Positions 1 to 8,663 of a DNA stretch of 64,000 nt are shown here, in pieces. The notes under the pieces were generated by a model. The model was given only the letters and a program-made list of their open reading frames with translations, did not search any database and had not been told where the DNA came from. This DNA is from Roseibium limicola (lineage in GTDB: Bacteria > Pseudomonadota > Alphaproteobacteria > Rhizobiales > Stappiaceae), in assembly GCF_017313085.1 (NCBI RefSeq), contig NZ_JAFLNF010000001.1:496001-560000 (forward strand), written 5' to 3'. The position numbers and the translations under genes were made by a program. The first letter of the stretch is position 1; every line of letters starts with the position of its first letter.

Positions 1-743
1 TCCGCCCCCATGTTGAGCGCCGCGCCGCCTGAAAAACTGGCGAGGAAATAGCCCGTCAACGACGCCAGCACCGCCGACGAAATATAGGTGACCGCTCTGA
101 CGACCTCGACCGGCACACCGCTAAGGCGGGCTGCCCGGGTATTCTGGCCAAAGGCGGATACCCAGCGCCCGAAAATCGAACGCTCCAGAACGATCCAGCT
201 GAGAACCGCAATCAGAAGGCCGATAAGGGTCATGTTCGGAATTCCGAAGAACGAGCCGGTCGTAAAGTCTGCCAGGACTTCTGGCGGCTTAATCCTCAAA
301 CCTCGGTTCGACCAGATTGCCAGCGACTGATAAAGAAAGGAAGCGGAGAGGGTCGCAATGATCGGCGGAATGCGCAGCAGACGGATGAGCGCATAATTGA
401 AGCCGCCCGCTCCGAGGCCGACCAGCAGCGCAACCCCCAGACCGGGCAGCACCAAAGCGGTTTCACCATGCATGAACTTCAAGGCCAGTGTAGCAGCCAG
501 TGTCATCGTCGCGGGGATCGACAGATCAACGTTCCCCGGACCCAGAGTGATGACGAACATCTGCCCCAATCCGACGATCGCAGAAAAAGCCGCGAAGGTC
601 AGTGCAGCGGACAACAGCCCGGCCCCGCCCCGCCCATCAGTGAGATAAGTTGTGGCGCCGAAAGCCAACACGCTGGCGGCAAAGGCCCAGAACCACGGAC
701 GACGCGGCAGGTCAGTCAGTTTCAAGACGAAGGACTTATCCAT
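1..743 (-). CDS. Sugar ABC transporter permease, RbsC family (partial, C-terminus outside window)
   Basis: This is an inner-membrane permease of a ribose/xylose-type importer. The frame is open from an ATG at 743 to the window edge, about 247 codons, so roughly the last quarter of a normal 320-340 residue permease is missing. It is hydrophobic throughout. It carries the RbsC-family signature region GNVDLSIP after the second or third membrane segment, where family members usually read G-I-D-L-S-V-G. It overlaps the end of the upstream permease gene by 8 bp, so the two are translationally coupled and probably form a heterodimeric channel. It is the last visible gene of the binding protein-ATPase-permease-permease operon. 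The substrate cannot be read from the sequence. Confidence 0.85.
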   Translation of the reverse strand, partial: MDKSFVLKLTDLPRRPWFWAFAASVLAFGATTYLTDGRGGAGLLSAALTFAAFSAIVGLGQMFVITLGPGNVDLSIPATMTLAATLALKFMHGETALVLPGLGVALLVGLGAGGFNYALIRLLRIPPIIATLSASFLYQSLAIWSNRGLRIKPPEVLADFTTGSFFGIPNMTLIGLLIAVLSWIVLERSIFGRWVSAFGQNTRAARLSGVPVEVVRAVTYISSAVLASLTGYFLASFSGGAALNMGA

Positions 744-1680
744 TTTGGGCCGCCTCTTTCCATTTCCGATTGCGACGCGAAAACAGCAGACGCACAGCCA
801 GAACAAGGATCAGGATTGCTCCCTGCGCCCCGATCTGCCAATCCGGTGAAAGCCGCATGAACGAGAGAAAGCTGCCGGCAAGCGCCAGGGTCAGCGCCCC
901 GATCACCGCACCCACCGGGGATATCTTCCCCCCGGTAAACTCACCACCTCCAAGGATCACACCGGCAATCGATAGCAGCGTGTAGCGCAAGGCAATATTG
1001 GCATCAGCCGATGTGGTCAGGCCGACCAGACACACCCCGGACAGCACGCCGAAGAACCCGGCCAGTGCATAAGCGCCTGCCTTGAGCTTTGCGACCGACC
1101 AGCCAGAGCGGGCAACGGCTTGAGCATTTCCTCCCACCGCCCTGAGCAACGTTCCGGTTGACGACCGCATGATCAGGAAATGACTGATACCGGCAATCAA
1201 CACGCAGGCGACAACCGCCATCGGCACCAGTGGTGGTTTGACGGTCATCAAACTGCGGATCCAGACCGGGGCAGTCCCACCAGGAGACGGCAGAAGCAAA
1301 ACTGCAAGACCGCCCCAGACGAACGACATGCCCAGCGTCACCACAATCGCCGGCAGTTGCCGTATGTGTATGAGCGCTCCAAGCCCAGCATAGGCAAGGA
1401 TGGCCGCCAGGAGGATTGCCACGCCAAGAACCGGTGTGTCATGCAGAAACGTCGCGGTGACACAAGCGACAAAACTGACGAATGTACCAATCGACAGGTC
1501 AATATCATTGACCATCATGATCATCATCTGGGCGATGGTCGCCAGCGCAATCGGCACCGCCAGATTGAAGAGCAAATTCAATCCGAAGTAGCTCATCGCA
1601 CGCGGCTGCAGATAAAAGACTGCAGCCAGCAGAAATGCTAATGAGAGCACCGGCAGCAGGATCCTGTATTTTCCGTTCAT
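736..1680 (-). CDS. Sugar ABC transporter permease, RbsC family
   Basis: A 314-residue inner-membrane permease of the BPD_transp_2 (RbsC) family, with about eight to ten hydrophobic segments. The family signature NDIDLSIG lies at residues 58-65, as in ribose, xylose and galactose permeases. The ATG at 1680 overlaps the stop of the ATPase gene in an ATGA arrangement, so it is coupled to it. The next permease overlaps its 3' end by 8 bp. With two permease genes, the importer probably has a heterodimeric membrane domain. The length is normal for the family and no damage is seen. The assignment to a sugar importer is firm, but the particular sugar is unknown. Confidence 0.88.
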   Translation of the reverse strand: MNGKYRILLPVLSLAFLLAAVFYLQPRAMSYFGLNLLFNLAVPIALATIAQMMIMMVNDIDLSIGTFVSFVACVTATFLHDTPVLGVAILLAAILAYAGLGALIHIRQLPAIVVTLGMSFVWGGLAVLLLPSPGGTAPVWIRSLMTVKPPLVPMAVVACVLIAGISHFLIMRSSTGTLLRAVGGNAQAVARSGWSVAKLKAGAYALAGFFGVLSGVCLVGLTTSADANIALRYTLLSIAGVILGGGEFTGGKISPVGAVIGALTLALAGSFLSFMRLSPDWQIGAQGAILILVLAVRLLFSRRNRKWKEAAQNG

Positions 1681-3158
1681 GTGCCCACCCCCTGCATTTC
1701 GAAGGAGGCCGCCAGGATATTTTCCTCATTGATGTTGTCGCCGGTAAGTTCGGCAGAGATCCGGCCGTTGCGGAAGACAAAGACGCGATCGCACTGGCAA
1801 ACTTCTTCCGTCTCGGTGGAGTACCAGAGGAAGGAACGCCCACCCGCCGCTTCATTGCGGATCAGCTGATAGGCCTCTTGCTTTGTGCCGACGTCCACAC
1901 CCCGCATGGGATCATCCATCACGACGATCGGTGCAGAAGACGCAAGCGCTCGGGCAAACAGAACCTTTTGCTGGTTTCCGCCCGAAAGGGACAGGATGAG
2001 ATTGTCCATATTGTCTGTTCTAATTCCAATTCGAGAACGCCAGTCCGCGGCCAGCCGACGCTCGCCGTCCCGGTCGACCAGCCCGCGATTTGTGAGGCTG
2101 GGAAGATGGGTCAATGTCAGATTGCGAAGGATAGACCAGATCGGCATGACGCCGTCCCGACCTCGGTCACCGGCCACAAAAGCCACTTCAGGCTGTTTCA
2201 CCTGACCCAGCTTGCCGGATCGTGACATGTAGAACCGCGCAAGCGCTTCCGCCTGGCCATGTCCGGCAAGACCGGCAAGACCGACGATCTCGCCCTTGCG
2301 GGCAGACAGGCCTTCCGGGGTTTTCAAGATTTCTTCGCCGAGCTCTGTTTTGGCACTGCCGGGAGCACGTGCTGCGGATTTCTCTGCTGCGACATGCCCC
2401 ATGGCGTCAATCAGGCCCTGCTGGGTAAATTCTGACGTCGGCTTGCTGGCAATGATCCTGCCGTCCTTCATCACGTCGATGCGCGTCGCAACGTCAAAGA
2501 CTTCGCCAAGCATGTGCGAAATGAAGATGACCGCACCGCCCTTTGCGCAGAATGTGTTGATGTGGCTCAGCAACTGACGCGCGATCGCCGCATCCAGAGA
2601 CGAGGTCGGCTCATCGAGAATGACGAGCCGGGCCGGCATCCTACCATCTGAGAAACCCGCCGCAATCTCAACCATCTGGCGTTCGGCAAGGGTGAGTTCA
2701 CCAACGGTCATGCCCGGTTCGATCTGATGTCCGGGAAAAATCTCTGCAAGCGCCTTCGCAATCCGGCCCTGGGCGACCTTGCGCCAGCCAATACCCGTCA
2801 GGTCGCGATGTATAACCCTGAGGCTCTCCAGAACCGTCAGATTGGGGCACAAGGAAAGTTCCTGGAACACGCTGCGGATCCCGCAGGCCTGCGCATCCGC
2901 CAATCCTGAGCCGTCTCGCCCGTCAGCCAGCAAATAGCGTACCTGCCCGCCGGTCGGCGTAAGCCCTCCGTTGATGACATTGACCGCTGTGGATTTACCT
3001 GCACCGTTATGGCCAATCAGTCCGAGGCACTCTCCCGGACTGATGGTCAAGCTCACCCCGTCGAGCGCACGCACTGCACCGAAGTGCACGCGTGCGTCCG
3101 TCAGGGCAACCAACGGGGCATCCGGGGCTGAAACCCCGGCGCCGGTTGCCTGTTGCAA
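1677..3158 (-). CDS. Sugar ABC transporter ATP-binding protein, RbsA/MglA family (TTG start)
   Basis: This is a double-cassette ATPase that powers the ribose-type importer. The first cassette has an intact Walker A (GHNGAGKST) near residue 49, a family-typical LTLAERQMVEIA signature region and Walker B with VILDEPTSSLD. The second has the usual degenerate Walker A (GLAGHGQAEAL) but an intact LSGGNQQKV signature. The frame is open upstream to an ATG at 3203, but that would overlap the binding-protein gene by 32 bp. A TTG at 3158 sits 8 nt after a strong AAAGGAGA ribosome site and 13 bp after the upstream stop, so I take TTG as the start (493 aa). The gene ends in an ATGA overlap with the first permease. 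Confidence 0.85.
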   Translation of the reverse strand: MQQATGAGVSAPDAPLVALTDARVHFGAVRALDGVSLTISPGECLGLIGHNGAGKSTAVNVINGGLTPTGGQVRYLLADGRDGSGLADAQACGIRSVFQELSLCPNLTVLESLRVIHRDLTGIGWRKVAQGRIAKALAEIFPGHQIEPGMTVGELTLAERQMVEIAAGFSDGRMPARLVILDEPTSSLDAAIARQLLSHINTFCAKGGAVIFISHMLGEVFDVATRIDVMKDGRIIASKPTSEFTQQGLIDAMGHVAAEKSAARAPGSAKTELGEEILKTPEGLSARKGEIVGLAGLAGHGQAEALARFYMSRSGKLGQVKQPEVAFVAGDRGRDGVMPIWSILRNLTLTHLPSLTNRGLVDRDGERRLAADWRSRIGIRTDNMDNLILSLSGGNQQKVLFARALASSAPIVVMDDPMRGVDVGTKQEAYQLIRNEAAGGRSFLWYSTETEEVCQCDRVFVFRNGRISAELTGDNINEENILAASFEMQGVGT

Positions 3159-3171
3159 TTCCGCGTCTCCT

Positions 3172-4188
3172 TTAATTCGCGTCCGAGATGACAGCCTTGG
3201 CATCAGCCTGACTGTATTCCACGTTCGCGACGGAGCCTTCCGGGGTTGCTTCCAGAGTTTCGTCCAGCGTGTCCTGTGTAACTTTCAGGAACGGCACAGT
3301 CAGATCTTTCGGAACTTCGGCCCCATCAAAGATCTGCTGTGCAACCCAGAACGCCAATGTGCCAACGCCCGGCGCGATAGATAGCGACAGGGTTTCATAG
3401 CCATCAGCATCACGGGCTTCGGCCCACCACTTCATTTCATCCTGACGGTTGCCCATCACAATAACCGGCACGTCGCGGCCAGCTGCCTTGATCGCCTGGG
3501 CAGCGCCATAGCCATCACCGCCCTGGGTGACCACACCAACGATTTCCGGCAAACTTGGCAGAATGCCGGCAACCGCTTTTTGCGAAACATCCTGGGCCCA
3601 GTCTCCATGCACCGAGCCAACGATCTTAAAGCTGGCGTTTTCCGACACGCCCTGCTCGATACCGGCATGGATTTCATCGTCGACGAAAACGCCGGCAAGA
3701 CCACGGATTTCGAGAAGATTGCCGCCGTCAGGCAACCGCGAAGCCAGATACTCGACTTGCTGACGCCCCATTTCCTTGAAGTCGACAGCAATTCGCCAGG
3801 CGCAAGGCTCAGTGACGATACCATCGAAAGAAACGACGATAATTCCGGCATCACAAGCTTCTTTGACAGCGCCGTTCAACGCTGTCGGAGAAGCTGCATT
3901 GATGACGATAGCGTCATACCCCTGCAGGATCATGTTCTGGATCTGCGCCGCCTGTTCGGTCGCCTGGTTTTCCGAGGTCGTGAAGGCATCAGCTGCAGCC
4001 ACGATCCCATCGGATACAGCTTTGCTGCCAACCTTCTCCCAGCTTTCCAGCATGGCTTGGCGCCAGGAGTTGCCGGCATAATTGTTGGACAGCGCAATTC
4101 GTTTGTCTGTCGTGTCAGCAATCGCATGACCCGGCAAGGCAACGGCAACAAGGGCAGCAGCCCCCAAGAGCTTGGCTTTGATATTCAT
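3172..4188 (-). CDS. Periplasmic sugar-binding protein, RbsB-like (Peripla_BP_4)
   Basis: A 338-residue solute-binding protein and the first gene of the ribose-type importer operon. A signal peptide is clear: basic start MNIKAKL, a hydrophobic core, and a probable cut after HAIA near residue 24. The mature part follows the two-lobe RbsB pattern, with an early IALSNNYAGNSWRQAM strand and loop, a QIQNMILQGYDAIVINAASPTAL segment typical of Peripla_BP_4, and later VVTQGGDGYGAAQAI. A GGGAGG ribosome site lies just before the ATG. Its divergent neighbour is a histidine kinase/response regulator pair that may control this operon. The ligand is not deducible. Confidence 0.87.
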   Translation of the reverse strand: MNIKAKLLGAAALVAVALPGHAIADTTDKRIALSNNYAGNSWRQAMLESWEKVGSKAVSDGIVAAADAFTTSENQATEQAAQIQNMILQGYDAIVINAASPTALNGAVKEACDAGIIVVSFDGIVTEPCAWRIAVDFKEMGRQQVEYLASRLPDGGNLLEIRGLAGVFVDDEIHAGIEQGVSENASFKIVGSVHGDWAQDVSQKAVAGILPSLPEIVGVVTQGGDGYGAAQAIKAAGRDVPVIVMGNRQDEMKWWAEARDADGYETLSLSIAPGVGTLAFWVAQQIFDGAEVPKDLTVPFLKVTQDTLDETLEATPEGSVANVEYSQADAKAVISDAN

Positions 4189-4414
4189 TTTTCCTCCCTG
4201 GCGCGGACATGCGCCTTACACTCGGAACGCAGTTCTCCCAAAACGCATCCCAACGTCAGCTTGCGCAGTCCCTGTCGCTTGGTAAAGCCTTAGTTACGCA
4301 CATCAGTTGCGGGTTCCCGCATGTGCATTGCGCGACAGCCCTCATCAGAGCGCTTGCCGGGGAGACATCCCTCGCCCAAACTGCAGCTCAACTTGGGAGG
4401 AGCTTGTTGTTGCC
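4189..4414. promoter_or_regulatory. Divergent promoter region between sugar importer and two-component system
   Basis: This 226-bp non-coding stretch separates the minus-strand importer operon from the plus-strand kinase gene. It holds a perfect inverted repeat, TGCGGG-TT-CCCGCA at 4308-4321, flanked by a second complementary pair (GCACAT at 4298-4303 and ATGTGC at 4321-4326). Together these could be an operator for the neighbouring response regulator or an RNA hairpin in the leader. No convincing -35/-10 pair was identified by eye. The GGAGGAG at 4397-4403 is the ribosome site used for the kinase start. Confidence 0.5.
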
Positions 4415-5683
4415 ATGCGACAGGGGGCCAATAAGACTGGAGAGGCGCCGGATCAGAATCCGCTCGTCTCCCTACTGCGCATTTCACGTCACCTTGCGGG
4501 TCAGGTCGAAATCCGGGCAGCGCTGCGTTCTGTGAAGACGGAAATCGAAAATCTGCTGCCGATCGATCACCTTGATGTCTGTCTGGTGGACGACAAGGTC
4601 GCCTGGAACACCAGCTACGAAGTCGGGTTCAAGACCCGGTGGAGCTTGTCGCGCACGCCGGTAGCCATATCGCCCGTGCGCAGCATTCTGCTGGGCGAAG
4701 CGGACTTCATGTTGACCGGCAACGCCATGGAAGACCCGCGCTATACATTTGAAGGCGCGTTGGCCCAGCCGATCATCAAGCACAAGATGCGCAGCCGGGT
4801 GAACGTCGCAATGAAGGTTCTGGGGCGGACCGTCGGCGCGCTGAATTGCTCCTCCTGTACTCCCAATCTTTACGACGAGGAAACCGTCACCCGCGTACGT
4901 CAGATCGCCGATGTGCTCGCCCCCTACTTCTATTCGCTGAGGGCCAACGACAAGGCCAAACGCGCAGCCATCGTCCGGGCTGAAGCCCAGGCGCGCGAAG
5001 AAGGCTTGCGGCAAGGCGCACTCGAACTGACCCGTGTTCTGGAGCAGGAACGCCAACGCATCGGCATGGACCTGCACGACCAGACCCTGGCCGATCTGAC
5101 CCGCATCATGCGCGACCTGGAAAAGGCCGAGGGGTCGCAAGACAGAGTGCGCGTCATTGGCAGCATTCAGGATTGCATTCAGGACCTGCGCGGGATTATC
5201 GACACCGCCGTTCCGACCCTGCTCGACATGTTCGGCTTTGCCCACGCCTTGCGCATTCACCTGGAGCGCGCCGTCGAGAATGTCGAGACCACGACGCTTC
5301 AGGTCGTCGATGAAACCAACGGTCTTATCGATCGTCAGGATTCCACAACCCGCATTTCACTCTTCCGCATTGCCCAAGAGGCGATCAACAACGCCGCTCG
5401 TCACGCACAGGCGGACAGGATCAGCGTCTCAATCAGCAGTCAGGAAAACCAGATGACACTCAAGATTGCCGACAACGGGCTCGGTGTGTCAAAGACGCGC
5501 CCCGGTCGAAAGGGGCCCAAAATAACCGGAGGTATCGCCCATATGCGGACCCGGGCACGCTTGATCGCAGCCGACTTCTCCATGTCAGGCAAGGGCGGCA
5601 CCCAGATCATCGTCACCTTGCCAATCGTCAAGGAAACCTTTGATCAGGATGCGGCGACGTCCCCTTCTGGAGGCGTCGCATGA
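4415..5683 (+). CDS. Cytoplasmic GAF-domain sensor histidine kinase (HisKA_3/NarX-DegS type)
   Basis: A sensor kinase without any membrane segment, so its signal is probably cytoplasmic. A GAF-like domain covers about residues 20-190, followed by a coiled linker. The dimerisation/phosphoacceptor box is ERQRIGMDLHDQTLADL, whose His is the probable phosphorylation site. A HATPase_c domain follows, with N-box NNAARHAQA and G-box ADNGLGV. The ATG at 4415 is chosen (422 aa) because GGAGGAG lies 11 nt upstream. An in-frame ATG at 4307 would add 36 low-complexity residues and run through an inverted repeat. The gene overlaps the response regulator by ATGA. It is divergent from a sugar importer operon, which suggests it senses the imported sugar or a product and controls uptake. 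Confidence 0.85.
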   Translation: MRQGANKTGEAPDQNPLVSLLRISRHLAGQVEIRAALRSVKTEIENLLPIDHLDVCLVDDKVAWNTSYEVGFKTRWSLSRTPVAISPVRSILLGEADFMLTGNAMEDPRYTFEGALAQPIIKHKMRSRVNVAMKVLGRTVGALNCSSCTPNLYDEETVTRVRQIADVLAPYFYSLRANDKAKRAAIVRAEAQAREEGLRQGALELTRVLEQERQRIGMDLHDQTLADLTRIMRDLEKAEGSQDRVRVIGSIQDCIQDLRGIIDTAVPTLLDMFGFAHALRIHLERAVENVETTTLQVVDETNGLIDRQDSTTRISLFRIAQEAINNAARHAQADRISVSISSQENQMTLKIADNGLGVSKTRPGRKGPKITGGIAHMRTRARLIAADFSMSGKGGTQIIVTLPIVKETFDQDAATSPSGGVA

Positions 5684-6399
5684 AGGTTCTGCTTGTCGAG
5701 GACGACCAGTTCCACGCGGATTTCATGAGTGATGCCCTGCATCGGGCATTGCCGGAAGTCGATGAGATTTTGCACGCAGTGAATGGCAGCGAGGGCGAAA
5801 CGCTTGCCCGGCAGCATGCCATACCGGCAGTGGTAATGGACCTCCAGATGAAGGAGCGCAATGGCATAGATGCCGCACGCACCATTTGGCGCGAACGTCC
5901 GACCACGCGGATTCTCTTTTGGTCGAACTACTCTGACGAAGCCTATATGCGCGGCATTGCCAGGATTGTTCCCACCGAGTCATCTTATGGCTACGTATTG
6001 AAAACGGCCACACAAGACCGCTTGCAACTGGCTCTACGGGCCGTATTTCTGGAATCGCAGATCATCGTCGATCAGGAAATCCATCGCGTACAGCAGCGCA
6101 ATGTCCATACCCACGACGCCCTCACCGACAGCGAGTATGCCGTCTTGTTGGATATGGCGCTCGGCCTGTCCGACAAGTTGATTGCCAAACGTCAGGGTCT
6201 GTCGCTGCGCACTGTTCAAAACCGTCTGTTGTCGCTCTATGACAAGCTCGGCGTCGACAGTTTGAATGTCGGGCAGAGCGAGTTCGCCATCAACAAACGC
6301 ACGCGCGCCATTACGCGTGCCCTGAACCTGCGGGCCATCAATGCGGAAAGTCTAGAGAGCGCCGAACGGGACCTGCAAAAATGGCTGAGCAAACAGTAA
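5680..6399 (+). CDS. LuxR/NarL-type response regulator
   Basis: A 239-residue response regulator paired with the histidine kinase by a 4-bp ATGA overlap. The receiver domain begins MKVLLVEDDQ, giving the acidic pocket at residues 7-9. The phosphoacceptor Asp is about residue 54, in VVMDLQMKE. A C-terminal helix-turn-helix of LuxR type spans about residues 147-200 (LTDSEYAVLLDMALGLSDKL, then LSLRTVQNRLLSLYDKLGV). About 40 further residues follow the helix-turn-helix, which is longer than in most NarL proteins. The likely target is the divergent sugar importer promoter. Function as a DNA-binding regulator is firm; the regulon is inferred. Confidence 0.87.
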   Translation: MKVLLVEDDQFHADFMSDALHRALPEVDEILHAVNGSEGETLARQHAIPAVVMDLQMKERNGIDAARTIWRERPTTRILFWSNYSDEAYMRGIARIVPTESSYGYVLKTATQDRLQLALRAVFLESQIIVDQEIHRVQQRNVHTHDALTDSEYAVLLDMALGLSDKLIAKRQGLSLRTVQNRLLSLYDKLGVDSLNVGQSEFAINKRTRAITRALNLRAINAESLESAERDLQKWLSKQ

Positions 6400-6414
6400 G
6401 GTATAGCCCGGGCC

Positions 6415-7215
6415 TCAGACCACGTTGCGCTCGCGATAGGTCTGCAGGAAAGCCCGCACCCGTGGATCTTCCGGCACTTGGCCAAAGATCTCCGCCGGCG
6501 GCACGCAGGTCACCAGACGACCACTGTCGAGGAAGGCAACCCGATCCGCCACATGGGCGGCAAAGCCCATTTCATGGGTAACCACGACCATGGTCATGCC
6601 TTCGTTGGCCATTTCCTTCATGACGGAAAGCACTTCGCCGACCAACTCCGGATCGAGCGCCGACGTCGGTTCATCGAACAACATGACGCTCGGTTCCATG
6701 GCAATTGCACGGGCGATTGCCACCCGCTGCTGCTGACCGCCAGAGAGATTGGCCGGATAGTTCTTTTCCTTGTCGGATAGATTGACCTTGGCCAGCGCAG
6801 CCCGCGCCTTCTCGTGCGCTTGCTTCTTGCCCAGCCCTTTGACGTGAATCAGCGCTTCGGCAACATTTTCCAGAGCGGTCAAATGCGGCCAGAGATTGAA
6901 CTGCTGAAACACCATGCCGATGTGTTGCCGCTGACGACGCAACGCTTCGCCTGACAAAGCTTTGCGCGGCGACGCCCCGGCCGACTTCCAGCCGATCAGC
7001 TCACCTTCCAGCAGAACCTCGCCGCCGTCATAGGCTTCAAGGAAATTCAGGCAGCGCAGAAGCGTGCTCTTGCCTGAACCCGACGGACCGATCAGGCAGA
7101 GCACTTCGGAGCGATGAACATCCAGCGTCACATCTCGCAAGGCTTCGAACTCATCGAAGTATTTGCTCATGTTCCGAACCTGGATGATCGGCTGGTCTGT
7201 CAGGTTGTCACCCAT
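6415..7215 (-). CDS. Polar amino acid ABC transporter ATP-binding protein (HisP/GlnQ family)
   Basis: A 266-residue ATPase for an amino acid importer. Walker [10 protein letters not shown] is at residues 43-51, the signature [14 protein letters not shown] is intact, and Walker B is [12 protein letters not shown]. These features and the size match HisP/GlnQ. It is the last gene of the set binding protein, permease, permease, ATPase, with a 49-bp gap after the preceding permease. It lies directly downstream of hutIHGU on the same strand, so histidine or urocanate is the likely substrate, though related amino acids cannot be excluded. Its 3' end faces the response regulator gene with only 15 bp between them. 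Confidence 0.88.
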   Translation of the reverse strand: MGDNLTDQPIIQVRNMSKYFDEFEALRDVTLDVHRSEVLCLIGPSGSGKSTLLRCLNFLEAYDGGEVLLEGELIGWKSAGASPRKALSGEALRRQRQHIGMVFQQFNLWPHLTALENVAEALIHVKGLGKKQAHEKARAALAKVNLSDKEKNYPANLSGGQQQRVAIARAIAMEPSVMLFDEPTSALDPELVGEVLSVMKEMANEGMTMVVVTHEMGFAAHVADRVAFLDSGRLVTCVPPAEIFGQVPEDPRVRAFLQTYRERNVV

Positions 7216-7264
7216 ATGTCAGGTCTCACTCATCACGAATATCAGGTCAGGTTCCAAGTCAGAA

Positions 7265-7924
7265 TTACACACGGCGCAGATGGCGGGTTACTCGCGCCTC
7301 CACCCTTTCGCCGACCCAGCTCGTGCCGATCACCAGCACCCAGTAGAACAAGGAAAGAACTAGGAAGGGCTCGACAAAGGTGAATGTCTCTGCCGCCATC
7401 GTCTGCGTTTCATAAAGCAGCTCAGGCACGGTCACCACCGAGAGGATCGCCGTTTCCTTGGTCAGGATAATGAAAAAGTTGGTCAGCGGCGCCGTCGTCG
7501 GCACCAGCATTTGCGGCAGGATGATCCGCATCAAAATCCTGCGCTCGCTTAACCCGACACACCGTGCCGCCTCAATCTGCCCCTTTGGGATGGCATTGAA
7601 ACCAGACCGAAAGATCTCGGAGAAATACGGGCTTCCGTAAATGATGAAGCTCAGTATCCCCGCCTGCATTGGAGACAGAACCAACCCAACGTACGGTCCG
7701 CCATAATAGAGAATGAACAGCTGGATCATGAACGGCGTGCCGCGGATGATTTCCACGTAGATGTAGATCAGCCACCCGAGAGCCTTCGGGCCAAAGCGAT
7801 AGAGGCAGGCAAGCAGGAACCCGAGAACCAACCCACCTATCGAGCCGACAAGCCAGCACAAAATAGTGACGCCGAAACCGGAGAGAAGCGCAGGGCCGTA
7901 GCGAATGAAGAGATCAAGTTCCAT
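7265..7924 (-). CDS. Polar amino acid ABC transporter permease (HisM/GlnP family)
   Basis: A 219-residue membrane protein with four to five hydrophobic segments and the conserved cytoplasmic EAA-type loop (IEAARCVGLSERRILMRIILPQ), typical of HisM/HisQ/GlnP permeases. It pairs with the permease encoded 3 bp upstream to form a heterodimeric channel. The ATG at 7924 follows the preceding stop closely and gives a normal family length. Its position in the hut-linked operon suggests import of histidine or a degradation intermediate such as urocanate. No anomalies were seen. Confidence 0.87.
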   Translation of the reverse strand: MELDLFIRYGPALLSGFGVTILCWLVGSIGGLVLGFLLACLYRFGPKALGWLIYIYVEIIRGTPFMIQLFILYYGGPYVGLVLSPMQAGILSFIIYGSPYFSEIFRSGFNAIPKGQIEAARCVGLSERRILMRIILPQMLVPTTAPLTNFFIILTKETAILSVVTVPELLYETQTMAAETFTFVEPFLVLSLFYWVLVIGTSWVGERVEARVTRHLRRV

Positions 7925-7927
7925 GGC

Positions 7928-8581
7928 TCAGCCCACCTCCAGCCGCTTTTCGGCCAACCGACCGAGGCCAGATATGACCAGATTGATCAGGAAGTAGATG
8001 ACCGCCGCCGCAATGAAGATCTCCAGAGGCCGGTAGGTCTCGCCGGTGATGTTCTGGGAAATGCGGGTCAACTCGCCGATGCCTACGACTGACGCCAGCG
8101 AGGACACCTTCACCAGAAGGATCAACTCGTTCACCAGTGAGGGCAGGCCAATGCGGATAGCCTGCGGCACCAGAATACGCCGCCACAACGACAAGGTCGG
8201 AATGCCAAGGGCTTGCGCGGCCTCGGTTTGCCCTGCTGGGATCGTCTGCAAGGCGCCGCGCAGGATCTCGGCCGTATAGGCGGCTGAACACATGCCTACC
8301 GCGAGAATGGCAGCAGCAATCGCCGGCAGATCAAGCCCCACGTAAGGCAGCATGTAATAGAACATCAACAGCTGAACGAGCAGCGGAACGCCGCGAAAAA
8401 AGGAGATGTACAGTCGCGCCAATGACCGGATGACAGACCCGCGCGAAATCCGGCCTGCACACAGAAAGATGCCCCAAACCAGGCTGATCGCCATGCCACC
8501 AAGCGAAATCAGCAGCGTCCACCGCGCCGCAGCCAGCAGATAGGGCAGATTGTGCCAGATTACTTCAAAGGAAAAATTCAC
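7928..8581 (-). CDS. Polar amino acid ABC transporter permease (HisQ/GlnP family)
   Basis: A 217-residue inner-membrane permease of the same family as its downstream neighbour. It has the LISLGGMAISLVWGIFL first-segment pattern and an EAA loop, TEAAQALGIPTLSLWRRILVP. It follows the binding-protein gene after 82 bp, a gap that contains a perfect 9-bp hairpin, so it may be expressed at a lower level than the binding protein. It probably forms the membrane domain with the next permease. Substrate is inferred from the adjacent hut genes only. Confidence 0.87.
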   Translation of the reverse strand: MNFSFEVIWHNLPYLLAAARWTLLISLGGMAISLVWGIFLCAGRISRGSVIRSLARLYISFFRGVPLLVQLLMFYYMLPYVGLDLPAIAAAILAVGMCSAAYTAEILRGALQTIPAGQTEAAQALGIPTLSLWRRILVPQAIRIGLPSLVNELILLVKVSSLASVVGIGELTRISQNITGETYRPLEIFIAAAVIYFLINLVISGLGRLAEKRLEVG

Positions 8582-8621
8582 CCGTCACGTCCCCATCTCG
8601 ACGGCCTCTGATAAGGCATCC

Positions 8622-8649
8622 TGCGCCCGGCAGAAAGTCACCGGGCGCA
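8622..8649 (-). terminator. Intra-operon hairpin after the amino acid binding-protein gene
   Basis: A perfect 9-bp inverted repeat, TGCGCCCGG at 8622-8630 and CCGGGCGCA at 8641-8649, with a 10-nt loop. It lies between the binding-protein stop and the first permease. There is no long T tract, so it probably acts as a partial terminator or a 3' stabiliser of the binding-protein mRNA. Confidence 0.6.
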
Positions 8650-8663
8650 AGTTTAGCAGGAGG

